Position numbers and translations under genes: made by a program. From Pseudomonas putida (GTDB taxonomy: Bacteria; Pseudomonadota; Gammaproteobacteria; Pseudomonadales; Pseudomonadaceae): a DNA stretch of 64,000 bases. Shown in pieces: positions 55,817 to 63,904 of the stretch. The number at the start of each line of letters is the position of its first letter. Positions within the stretch are counted from its first letter, which is position 1. The notes beneath the pieces are model-generated. The model was not told the origin of the DNA and did no database searches. It saw only the letters and a program-made list of their open reading frames with translations. The DNA is taken from NCBI RefSeq assembly GCF_001636055.1, contig NZ_CP011789.1, positions 1,178,001-1,242,000 on the forward strand, in the 5' to 3' direction.

Positions 55817-57564
55817 CAGCGAACCCGCTGGGCCAGGCTGACGCTGAAGATGCCCCACTCGTCGATGCGCTGGGCGATCTTGCGAAAGCCTGCGGCCTCC
55901 ACCAACTGGTCCATCTCGGCCTGGCTGCGCCGGCGCATGACCCAGGCGTCGCCGCCGCGGTGGCTGGTCAGGGCACGGGCGATCATCTCCAGTTGCGGAT
56001 GCCATGGCTGGCCGGTGTAGACCAGGTAGCCGCCGTCTTCCACGGCGTCGGCCAGGCCCGCCAGGGAGTCGCCCACCAGTTGGTTGCTGGCGAACAGCTC
56101 ATAGAGCCCGGACACCACCGCCAGGGTGGGGCGCGGGTCGAGGCTCGCCAGGCTCTGGCGGTCGAAGGCATCGCCCTGGACGAAACGGGCAATCTCGCCC
56201 AGGCCCTTTTCGTCGATCAGCGCGCTGCCCTGCTGCACGTTCAGCTCGCTGTAGTCGCGCAGCAGGATCGAGTCCGGCAATTGCTCCTGCAGCGCTTCGA
56301 GGATGTAGCGGCCGTGGCCGGCGGCGATATCGACGATGTGCACAGGTCGTGCCTGTTCGCGCAGGCGAGCGATGGCTAGGCGCAGCAGTTCCTCGACATG
56401 CACCTTGCGTTGGCGGATACCACGCCAGCCGATGGCGTCGAGGTAGTTGCGATCGATCAGCTCGCCCAGTTTGCCCTTGCCGGTCGCCTGGTTGCGGTAC
56501 ACGTAGTCCAGGGTGCTGCCGGAGTCGAAGCCGGTGTCGAAACCCAGCTTCACCCCTTCGGACAGCCCCTTGCCCAGGCGCAGGCTGGCGCGGTAGCTGC
56601 GCCAGTAGAGGTCGCGCGGCGAGTTGTGCGGCAGCGGTGCGGCCAGGCTCTCGGCCTCGGCGCAGCTGGCACCGACCTTGTCGGCATCGAGCAGCGAAGG
56701 CGCAGGCAGCGGTGCGTTGAAACAGTGGGCGATGAAGCGCTCGATCCGCGCCAGGGCGTGGGCGCGGTCGCGTTCGCCGAGGGTGTCGTGGAAGAAGCCG
56801 GGCAGGATATGCATCTCCTTGCGCGGGCTGCCCAGGCGCTCGAAGAAACGCTCCTGCGGGCCGCGTTCCACCACGAAGTCCGCGCCAGACACCAGCAACT
56901 GAGTCGGTATCTGGATGGCCTGGGCGTCGGCGACCACGCGGTCGGCTGCCTCGTACAGGCCCAGCAGCACGGTCACCGAGATCGGTCGGCTGATCAGCGG
57001 GTCTGCGGTGTACGACATCACCCGTTCCGGATCATGGGTGAGCAGCCGTGGCTTGACGTAGCTGTTGACGAAGAAGTTGCCGCGCAGGGCCTTGAGCAGT
57101 TTCAGGCCGGGGCGAGCGAAGGGCACGTAGAGCTTGACCTTGAACGCCGGCGAGGCCAGCACCAGGCAGCGCACCTTGGGCGCGTAGTCGTGGGCCCAGG
57201 TGGCGATCAGCACTGCGCCGACGCTCTGCGCCAGCACGACCATATCGGGCTCGGCGATACCGTGCTGCGCCTGGATATGTTCGATGAAGGTCTGCACGTC
57301 GCGCACGCTGGTGGCGAAGCTCGGACTGTCGCCACGGGCCCCTGGCGACAGGCCATGGCCACGGGCGTCCCAGGCGAAAATGTCGTAACCGGGCAGGTCC
57401 AGTTCGTCGGCCAGGTGCGCCATGCGCCCGCCGTGCTCGTGCCCGCGATGGAACATCACCAGTGCCCGGCGCGGCTGGTGCTCGTTGCGGGTGGCCGGCC
57501 AGTGCCGGTAGTGCAGCTCGACGCCGTCGTGGGTCGAGAAGTGCAGCGATTGCGCTTGGCGCAT
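55816..57564 (-). CDS. ynbC: YnbC-like alpha/beta hydrolase-methyltransferase fusion
   Basis: 582 residues (E. coli YnbC is about 585). N-terminal monoacylglycerol-lipase-like hydrolase (about 1-290): FSTHDGVELHYRHWPAT, FAWDARGHGLSPGARGDSPS, nucleophile Ser in VLAQSVGAVL and late His in PGFFHDTLGERD. C-terminal class I SAM-dependent methyltransferase (about 310-582) with VHIVDIAAGHGRYILEAL. Hydrolysis and methylation of a lipid substrate in one protein is implied. Overlaps ynbD by one base and follows ynbA by 30. Confidence 0.88.
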   Translation of the reverse strand: MRQAQSLHFSTHDGVELHYRHWPATRNEHQPRRALVMFHRGHEHGGRMAHLADELDLPGYDIFAWDARGHGLSPGARGDSPSFATSVRDVQTFIEHIQAQHGIAEPDMVVLAQSVGAVLIATWAHDYAPKVRCLVLASPAFKVKLYVPFARPGLKLLKALRGNFFVNSYVKPRLLTHDPERVMSYTADPLISRPISVTVLLGLYEAADRVVADAQAIQIPTQLLVSGADFVVERGPQERFFERLGSPRKEMHILPGFFHDTLGERDRAHALARIERFIAHCFNAPLPAPSLLDADKVGASCAEAESLAAPLPHNSPRDLYWRSYRASLRLGKGLSEGVKLGFDTGFDSGSTLDYVYRNQATGKGKLGELIDRNYLDAIGWRGIRQRKVHVEELLRLAIARLREQARPVHIVDIAAGHGRYILEALQEQLPDSILLRDYSELNVQQGSALIDEKGLGEIARFVQGDAFDRQSLASLDPRPTLAVVSGLYELFASNQLVGDSLAGLADAVEDGGYLVYTGQPWHPQLEMIARALTSHRGGDAWVMRRRSQAEMDQLVEAAGFRKIAQRIDEWGIFSVSLAQRVR

Positions 57565-57594
57565 GGTGAAAGTCCTTGTCCTGCGGCAATGGGG

Positions 57595-58200
57595 TCAGCG
57601 GGTTTCGGCCAGCCCGTGGCGTACCCGGTTGTAGAGGGTATAGAGCGAGAGCAGCAGGATGACCAGCAGCAGGCCGTTGATCCACGTCGGATTCAGCACG
57701 CCGAAGGCCACGCCGGTACCCAGTACGCCGAAGGCAAAGGCCCGGTCGCTCTTGCCCATCGGGCCGTCGTAACGCCGCGAAGCACCGGCCAGCGGGCCCA
57801 TCACCCCGGCGTATTCACTGATGACGGCAAGCAACACCACCAGCACCACCAGTGCCGGCGACACCCCGACCAGCAACGCGAAGGGCAGGTACAGCGCCGC
57901 GTCGGCGATCACGTCGCACAGTTCGTTGAGGTAGGCACCCAGGGTCGATTGCTGGCCGAACTCGCGGGCCAGCATGCCGTCGACGGCATTGAGCGCCATG
58001 CGCAGCAGCATCCACACCGGGACAAGGATGAACAGCCAGGTGACGTGGGGCAGCCAGGCGAGCAGCAGCCCGAGCAGCACCGACACCAACGCTGCGGCGA
58101 CGGTGACCTGGTTGGCCGTGACGCCGCGATCGTAGAGACGCTGCACCGAAGGGCGCAGCAGAGCCTGGAAGCGGGGTTTGAGCTGATAGATGGATGGCAC
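57595..58200 (-). CDS. ynbA: YnbA-like CDP-alcohol phosphatidyltransferase
   Basis: 201 residues from GTG 58200 (M-PSIYQLKPRFQALLRPSVQ), exactly the length of E. coli YnbA; the longer frame to 58287 starts in low-quality sequence. Membrane enzyme with the CDP-OH-P motif in NAVDGMLARE and GAYLNELCDVIAD. The consensus D-x2-DG-x2-AR-x8/9-G-x3-D-x3-D has Asn in place of the first and third Asp, as I recall for E. coli YnbA (NALDG, GAILNETGD). First gene of the operon; the alcohol substrate is unknown. Confidence 0.87.
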   Translation of the reverse strand: MPSIYQLKPRFQALLRPSVQRLYDRGVTANQVTVAAALVSVLLGLLLAWLPHVTWLFILVPVWMLLRMALNAVDGMLAREFGQQSTLGAYLNELCDVIADAALYLPFALLVGVSPALVVLVVLLAVISEYAGVMGPLAGASRRYDGPMGKSDRAFAFGVLGTGVAFGVLNPTWINGLLLVILLLSLYTLYNRVRHGLAETR

Positions 58201-58314
58201 GGTGAGTTCCCTGTCGTGGTGCGGCGTGGAGGGGATTGTGGGGAAAGAGATTGGCGGGCGGCAAGGGGGTGGCGTGTGGTGGTTCACATCTGTGCACCAC
58301 AGGGGCTCGGCAGG

Positions 58315-58443
58315 CTACAACGCATCCCGCGCCTTGCCGCGATACACCCGCAGCACATCCGCCATTACCGCCAGGGCGATTTCCGCTGGCGACTTGCTGC
58401 CCAGGTCCAGCCCGATCGGCCTGTGCAGGCGTTCGATCTGCTG
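58315..58443 (-). pseudogene. Remnant of an xdhC family gene (C-terminal part only)
   Basis: The last 42 codons read QQIERLHRPIGLDLGSKSPA then EIALAVMADVLRVYRGKARD and a stop, the typical C-terminus of XdhC/CoxI proteins, which help insert molybdenum cofactor into xanthine-dehydrogenase-type enzymes. Upstream of about 58443 the resemblance ends, and nicS starts divergently at 58548, so about 200 or more N-terminal residues are missing. The 347-base gap 58201-58547 holds nothing else recognised. Confidence 0.8.
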
Positions 58444-58547
58444 GGCCGGTCGAGATGCTGCATGTTGGTTACCCCGTTTCAATCGTTGGCGCCACACCCC
58501 ATGTCTGTGGCAGTGTTGGCTATCTGGCCAGCCCCACAGGGACCGAC

Positions 58548-59186
58548 ATGCAGACTCGCAAAACCGGTGTTCGTGCCCAGCAGGCCGACCGCACCAAGGA
58601 CAACATCCTCAAGGCCGCGGTGAAGGTCTTCAGCAAGGAGGGCTTCACCGGCGGGCGCGTCGAGCAGATCTCCACGCTGGCCAAGTCCAACGACCGGATG
58701 ATCTATTACTACTTCGGCAACAAGGAAAAGTTGTTCATCAGCGTGCTGGAGCATATCTACGCCAGCTTCAACCAGGCCGAGGCCAAGCTGCGCCTTGACT
58801 TGTCCGACCCCGAGAGCGCGTTGCGCCAACTGGTGGCGTTCATCTGGGACTACTACGTACGTCATCCCGAGTTCGTTACCATCCTGGCCACCGAAAACCT
58901 TCACCAGGGCCAGCACGCGCGCAAGTCGCAGAACCTGCAGGCGCTGTCCGGCGAGGCGGTCGGCGTGCTGCGGCCGATCATCGAGGCGGGGCAGGCCAAG
59001 GGCCTGTTCCGCAATGACATCGACATCACCCACGCCTACCTGATGATTGCCTCGCTCTGCTATTTCTATAACTCCAACCGCCATACGCTCAGCTCGTTCC
59101 TCGCCGTAGACCTCGCCGACAAGCAGGCCAAGGCCGACTGGTTGGACTTCATCAGCGATCTCGCCCTGCGCGGCCTGCGCCGCTAG
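58548..59186 (+). CDS. nicS: TetR-type regulator NicS of nicotinate dehydrogenase genes
   Basis: 212 residues from ATG 58548 with AGGGA upstream; the open frame continues further upstream without signal. Helix-turn-helix ILKAAVKVFSKEGFTGGRVEQISTLAKSNDRMIYYYFGNKEKLF is a textbook TetR domain, followed by a TetR_C-type ligand domain. Position next to nicBA matches NicS, which represses nicAB in P. putida. Convergent with nicB. Confidence 0.85.
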   Translation: MQTRKTGVRAQQADRTKDNILKAAVKVFSKEGFTGGRVEQISTLAKSNDRMIYYYFGNKEKLFISVLEHIYASFNQAEAKLRLDLSDPESALRQLVAFIWDYYVRHPEFVTILATENLHQGQHARKSQNLQALSGEAVGVLRPIIEAGQAKGLFRNDIDITHAYLMIASLCYFYNSNRHTLSSFLAVDLADKQAKADWLDFISDLALRGLRR

Positions 59187-59188
59187 CC

Positions 59189-62100
59189 TCAGTGGCTGCC
59201 GGGGTTGGCGCGTACCTGCGCGCTCTTCGCCGCCAGCCCTTGCCAGGCCGGTTTGTCGGCGGCGAAACGCTGGCGCAGGTAGGCGGCCAGGTCCGCCACC
59301 TGGCGGTCCGAAAGGCTATCCCTGAAGCCGGGCATATAGCCCAGGTCGCGGGTCGCAGGCGTTGGAATACCGTGCAAGATCACGCGCAGCAGGTTGTCCG
59401 GCACATCGCTGTGCACGTTGCTGTTGACCGCCATCGACGGGCTGACACCGAACAGCTTCGGGCCCAGGCCATCGCTGTGACAGGCCATGCACGCACCTTT
59501 GAATACCCGCTCGCCATTGCTGATGGACAGTTGCGTATCGACCTGAGGCGCAGCCTGGGTCGCGATCGTGTGCGGCTCGCCGTCCAGTGAACTCAGGTAG
59601 TGGGCAATGGCCCGCACGTCGCTCTCCGGCAAGGTCGCCAGCTCGCTGACCACTGGCCCCATGGGCCCGGCGGCGACACCGTGCTTGTCGGAGAAACCGG
59701 TGCGCAGATAAGTGAACAACTCGCTCTCGCTCCAGGGCGTGGACGACTTGCCCAGGGCGTTGAGTGCTGGCGCCTCCCAGCCATCGACCATGCCCCCGGC
59801 CAGGTAGCTCTTGCCGGCTTTTTCCGCGCCCATCAGGTTGCGCGGCGAGTGACAGGCGGTGCAGTGCCCGAGGCCGTCGACCAGGTAGGCGCCGCGGTTC
59901 CACTGTGCACTGCGCTGCGGGTCGGGCTGGTACTCGCCGCGCTTGAGGAACAGCGCGTTCCAGCCGGCCATCAGCGGGCGCTGGTTGAACGGGAAACGCA
60001 TGTCGTTGGCCGGCGCCTCCTGGCGTACCGGTGTCTGCGACATCAGGTAGGCGTACAGCGCCTGCATGTCACCGTCGGTGATAGTGCGAAACGAGGTGTA
60101 GGGAAAGGCCGGGTACAGATGTCGGCCGTCGCGGCTGATGCCCTCGCGCATGGCGCGCTCGAAGGCGGCGAATGACCAGCGGCCGATGCCGGTTTCCGGA
60201 TCGGGCGTGATGTTGGTGCTGTACAGCGTGCCGAACGGCGTTTCCATCGCCAGGCCGCCGGCATTGACCTTGCCGCCGCTGACCGTGTGGCACACCGCGC
60301 AATCGCCGGCCGCCGCCACCTGGCGCCCGCGTTCGAGCATCGCCGCCGACCAGCTGCCGGCCGCCGGAGGCGTCACCGGCGCGATTTCCGTGCGAAAGGG
60401 CAGGGCCGTGGCGAGCATGCCCAGGGCGGCACCGAACACGCCGGCGATCGAGCCGAACCGCCACTTCGAGCGTTTCGGCGCGGGCGGTGCTGGCGCAGAC
60501 GAATCCTCGCCGTTACCGCCAAGCGCAGCACGCACCCGTTCGGCAGTGATCGGCAACTCGCGAAAGCGTATGCCGGTGGCGTCGAAGATCGCGTTGGCGA
60601 TGGCCGCTGCGCTCGGCACCGAGGCCGACTCGCCGCTACCCATCGGTGGTTCGTGTTGGCGCGGCAGCATCATCACGTCGATGGCTGGCAGCTCCGGGAA
60701 GGTGAGGATCGGGTAGCCGCCCCATTCCTTGCTGGCTACCGTCGATTCCTCGAAGTGCACCTGTTCCTTGAGTACGCGGCTGGTGGACTGGATCACGTTG
60801 CCGTGGATCTGGTGGCGCACGCCTTCGGGGTTGACCATCATGCCCGCGTCATGGCCGATCACCACACGGGTGACGGCTACCTCGCCGGTGCGCCGGTCCA
60901 CCGCCACATCGGCGACCCAGGCCGCCCAGGCCGCCCCGAAACCCGGGAATTTGCTGTGGATGTAGCGCGCATAGGCGAAGCCGCGACCGCGCAACACATC
61001 GCCCTCGGCGGGCGCCTGCATGGGCTGGGTGTGCGCCTGCCACTGCGCGCGTTCGGCGGTGGCCTTGACCAGATCGATGGCACGCGGGTCGGAAAGGTGG
61101 CGCAGGCGGTATTCGACCGGGTCGACGCCTGCCGCGAAGGCCAGTTCGTCGATATAGGACTCGTGGGCGAAGCTGTTGGGCATCGCCGACACGCCACGCA
61201 TCCACGAGGCGCGTACCAGCGGTGTCATGTCATTGATGGTGACGCGCATGTGTTCGTAGTCATAGGGCGGAATCGAGGTGCGGTCGCCCATTTCGAACAG
61301 CGCCGGCACCGGTTCCACCGCGCCGGTCAGCAGCAGGGCGAGGGTGGGGGCGCCGTTGGAGGGGTAGCTGGTCTGGAAGTCGTAGGCGGCGACCGTGCCG
61401 TCGGCGTTCAGGCCGCCGTCGATCTCCATCAGTTGCGCGGTGCCCTTGGGCTCCCAGACATGCTCCTGCTCGCGGGTCAGTTGCACCCGCACCGGGCGTC
61501 CGACCGCACGCGACAGCAGCACCGCGTCGGCGCACACGTCGTCGGCGCAGTTGCGGCCGTAGCAGCCCGCCGCTTCCATGCGGATGATCTCGATGCGCGC
61601 TTCGGGGCACTCCAGCAACCAGGCGAGGTCGGCGCGCAGCAGGTGTGGATTCTGGGTGCCGGACCAGACGCGGATCTGGCCTTCGGTGAAGTCGGCCAGG
61701 GCACAGGACGGGCCGATCGAGCCATGCAGCTGGTAGGGCCACAGGTAACTGCGGCTCAGGCGCTGGCTGGCATTGGCGATGCCCGCGTCGACCTCGCCCT
61801 TGTCCAGTACGGTGCGCTGCACCCTGGGGTTGTCGCGGATGGCCTGGGCGACGTCGCTGAGGTCGGGCAGCTTGCCAGTGAACGGCTTCCAGCTCAGCTT
61901 GAGGTCGTGGGCGGCGCGGATCGCCTGTTCCTCACGCTCGGCCACCACGCCGACGAAGTCGCGGATCACCACCACGGCGACCACGCCAGGCACATGGGCG
62001 ATGGAGCTTTCATCCACCGCCAGCAGGCTGTTGCCGACGAAGTCGCCACTGTCGTGACCGGCATAGGGCGGGCGGATCACCCGGCCGTGGAGCATGTCGG

Positions 62101-62746
62101 GCAGGCGCATGTCGTGCACGTAGGTCAGCTCGCCGGTGGCCTTGCCGGGGATGTCTACCCGCGCGGCGCTGCGCCCGACCAGGCGATAGTCCTCGACGGC
62201 CTTGAGCGGGGCGTCGTCGGCGATGCGCAATTGCTGGTTTTGCCCGCGCACCAGGTCGGCGAAAGGTAGGCGACGGCCGTCTTCGGCGATCACCGCGCCC
62301 TCTTCGATCCGCAACGCATTGGCTGCGCAGCCCAGCTCAAGGGCGGCCTGCTGCAGCAGGAAGCGTCGCGCCGTGGCCGCGGCCTTGCGCAATGGCACGG
62401 CGGAAATCTGCAGGGTGGCGCTGGCGATGGTCGCGCCCTGGTTCGGCGCACGCTCTGTGTCGCCGAGCACCATGTGCACCTGGTCCATGCGCAGGTCCAG
62501 CTCCTCGGCGACGATTTGCGCCAGCGAGGTGCGGATGCCGGTACCCAGGTCGACGTGGCCATTGAAGGCATAAACCAGGCCGTCGTCGCTGACGGCGATG
62601 AACAGTGCCAGTTCGCGGTCCTTGATGACCGGTGTCACGCCCTTTGCGACCGGCCCTGAGGGTGGGGTGATCTCGTCGACGATCAGCAGCACGCCGCTGC
62701 TGGCCAGCAATTGCTCGCGTGAAGGCACCTGTTGCGAGTGATTCAT
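59189..62746 (-). CDS. nicB: Nicotinate dehydrogenase subunit B (molybdopterin plus triheme cytochrome c)
   Basis: 1185 residues (KT2440 NicB is about 1187). Residues 1 to about 745 form the molybdenum-binding subunit of the xanthine dehydrogenase family (GHVDLGTGIRTSLAQIVAEE, GSIGPSCALADF, GMMVNPEGVRHQIHGNVIQS, PMGSGESASVPSAAAIANAI). A membrane segment at about 770-790 leads to three c-type haem motifs CAVCH (Cys816), CTACH (Cys962) and CMACH (Cys1086). Converts nicotinate to 6-hydroxynicotinate and passes electrons to the cytochrome chain. Starts 15 bases after nicA. Confidence 0.95.
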   Translation of the reverse strand: MNHSQQVPSREQLLASSGVLLIVDEITPPSGPVAKGVTPVIKDRELALFIAVSDDGLVYAFNGHVDLGTGIRTSLAQIVAEELDLRMDQVHMVLGDTERAPNQGATIASATLQISAVPLRKAAATARRFLLQQAALELGCAANALRIEEGAVIAEDGRRLPFADLVRGQNQQLRIADDAPLKAVEDYRLVGRSAARVDIPGKATGELTYVHDMRLPDMLHGRVIRPPYAGHDSGDFVGNSLLAVDESSIAHVPGVVAVVVIRDFVGVVAEREEQAIRAAHDLKLSWKPFTGKLPDLSDVAQAIRDNPRVQRTVLDKGEVDAGIANASQRLSRSYLWPYQLHGSIGPSCALADFTEGQIRVWSGTQNPHLLRADLAWLLECPEARIEIIRMEAAGCYGRNCADDVCADAVLLSRAVGRPVRVQLTREQEHVWEPKGTAQLMEIDGGLNADGTVAAYDFQTSYPSNGAPTLALLLTGAVEPVPALFEMGDRTSIPPYDYEHMRVTINDMTPLVRASWMRGVSAMPNSFAHESYIDELAFAAGVDPVEYRLRHLSDPRAIDLVKATAERAQWQAHTQPMQAPAEGDVLRGRGFAYARYIHSKFPGFGAAWAAWVADVAVDRRTGEVAVTRVVIGHDAGMMVNPEGVRHQIHGNVIQSTSRVLKEQVHFEESTVASKEWGGYPILTFPELPAIDVMMLPRQHEPPMGSGESASVPSAAAIANAIFDATGIRFRELPITAERVRAALGGNGEDSSAPAPPAPKRSKWRFGSIAGVFGAALGMLATALPFRTEIAPVTPPAAGSWSAAMLERGRQVAAAGDCAVCHTVSGGKVNAGGLAMETPFGTLYSTNITPDPETGIGRWSFAAFERAMREGISRDGRHLYPAFPYTSFRTITDGDMQALYAYLMSQTPVRQEAPANDMRFPFNQRPLMAGWNALFLKRGEYQPDPQRSAQWNRGAYLVDGLGHCTACHSPRNLMGAEKAGKSYLAGGMVDGWEAPALNALGKSSTPWSESELFTYLRTGFSDKHGVAAGPMGPVVSELATLPESDVRAIAHYLSSLDGEPHTIATQAAPQVDTQLSISNGERVFKGACMACHSDGLGPKLFGVSPSMAVNSNVHSDVPDNLLRVILHGIPTPATRDLGYMPGFRDSLSDRQVADLAAYLRQRFAADKPAWQGLAAKSAQVRANPGSH

Positions 62747-62761
62747 GAGGTTCTCCGGATC

Positions 62762-63229
62762 TCAGGCCTGGCGGCCGGCGGCGCGGCGCACCGCGCGCAG
62801 GATTTCGACGTGGGTGCCGCAGCGGCAGAGGTTGCCGGACAGTTCGTTGCGGATCTGTTCGTCGGTGGGATTGGGGATACGGTCGAGCAGGGCCTTGGCG
62901 GTCATGATCATGCCGTTCATGCAGTAGCCGCACTGGGCCGCCTGTTCGTCGATGAACGCCTGCTGCACCGGGTGCGGCGCGGCCTTGTTACCGAGACCTT
63001 CGAGCGTGGTGACCTCGCGGCCTTCGGCGCCGGCCAGGGGGATCACGCAGGAGCGCGCGGCCACCCCGTCGATGATTACCGTGCAGGCCCCGCACTCGCC
63101 CAGGCCGCAGCCGTACTTGGGGCCGTTCAGGCACAGGTCGTTGCGCAGGATCAGCAGCAGCGGTGTGTCGGCGTCGGCGCTGACATCCACAGGCTGACCG
63201 TTGATCCGTAGGGAGATGGTTGTTTGCAT
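62762..63229 (-). CDS. nicA: Nicotinate dehydrogenase subunit A (2Fe-2S)
   Basis: 155 residues. The plant-type cluster KYGCGLGECGACTVIIDG and the second cluster CGYCMNGMIM with CRCGTH are intact. The sequence agrees closely with P. putida KT2440 NicA as I remember it. It carries electrons from the molybdenum site of NicB to the haem domain. First gene of nicAB; a palindrome upstream may be its operator. Confidence 0.97.
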   Translation of the reverse strand: MQTTISLRINGQPVDVSADADTPLLLILRNDLCLNGPKYGCGLGECGACTVIIDGVAARSCVIPLAGAEGREVTTLEGLGNKAAPHPVQQAFIDEQAAQCGYCMNGMIMTAKALLDRIPNPTDEQIRNELSGNLCRCGTHVEILRAVRRAAGRQA

Positions 63230-63287
63230 TGTTGGCTCATCTCTGGGGCGCTACCAAAGAACACAATTGGTGCGCTTTTTCGGTAAG

Positions 63288-63312
63288 TACTCACTACATG
63301 AAATGGTGAGCA
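63288..63312. promoter_or_regulatory. Candidate NicS operator upstream of nicA
   Basis: TACTCAC (63288-63294) and GTGAGCA (63306-63312), an inverted repeat matching at 6 of 7 positions with an 11-base centre. It begins 59 bases before the nicA start. TetR proteins use sites of this size; assignment to NicS is inference. Confidence 0.55.
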
Positions 63313-63359
63313 AGAAGTAGGCCAGAGATGGCGTTGAGGGGGGAGGAGTGGAGGCGTTG

Positions 63360-63836
63360 CTAGCCGGCCGACTCGTCGCTGTCGATCATCTTGCGCAACA
63401 GGAACAGGATCGCCACCCGCTCCCCGGCATTGAGGCTGCCCATGCTCAGCTCGCTGATCTGTCGTGCGCACGGAATCATCGCGTCGAGCAGCGCCGAGCC
63501 GCTTTCGGTGAGCTCGACGATGACCTTGCGCCGGTCGTCCGGGTCTGGCGACAGTTGCACCAGTTCGCGCGCCTTGAGGCGCTCGACGATGCCACGGATG
63601 GTCGCCTGGTCCACCGCCGTGGCCTTGATCAGCTCGGCCTGGGAACTGGGCCCGTGGTCGCGCAGGGCGCACAGGGTGACGAACTGGATCGAGGTGAGCT
63701 GTGGGTCGCACGCCTGCTGCTGGAAGATCGCCGTATGCCGCTGGTACGCCTTGCGCAGCAGGTGGCCGATCTGTTCGGTGACGTCATAGGGCGTGGTGTC
63801 GAGCGGAGTGGCAACGGGGGCGGTTTTCTTCGGCAT
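63360..63836 (-). CDS. nicR: MarR-type regulator NicR
   Basis: 158 residues. Winged-helix MarR core QLTSIQFVTLCALRDHGPSS, QAELIKATAVDQATIRGIVERLKARELV and DPDDRRKVIVELTESG. In P. putida NicR represses the lower nicotinate genes and responds to 6-hydroxynicotinate. Here it lies between nicX (upstream, same strand) and nicA. Confidence 0.93.
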   Translation of the reverse strand: MPKKTAPVATPLDTTPYDVTEQIGHLLRKAYQRHTAIFQQQACDPQLTSIQFVTLCALRDHGPSSQAELIKATAVDQATIRGIVERLKARELVQLSPDPDDRRKVIVELTESGSALLDAMIPCARQISELSMGSLNAGERVAILFLLRKMIDSDESAG

Positions 63837-63904
63837 GTGATGGCTTGGGCTGTGTGGGTTGGCTGGCCGGCCCCCGAAAGCGGAGCGCCGGGCCAGTATA
63901 ACCC

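Noticed and set aside
60287..62269. 660-codon open frame on the plus strand
   Set aside because: Antisense to nicB, whose molybdenum-subunit and haem motifs are clear.
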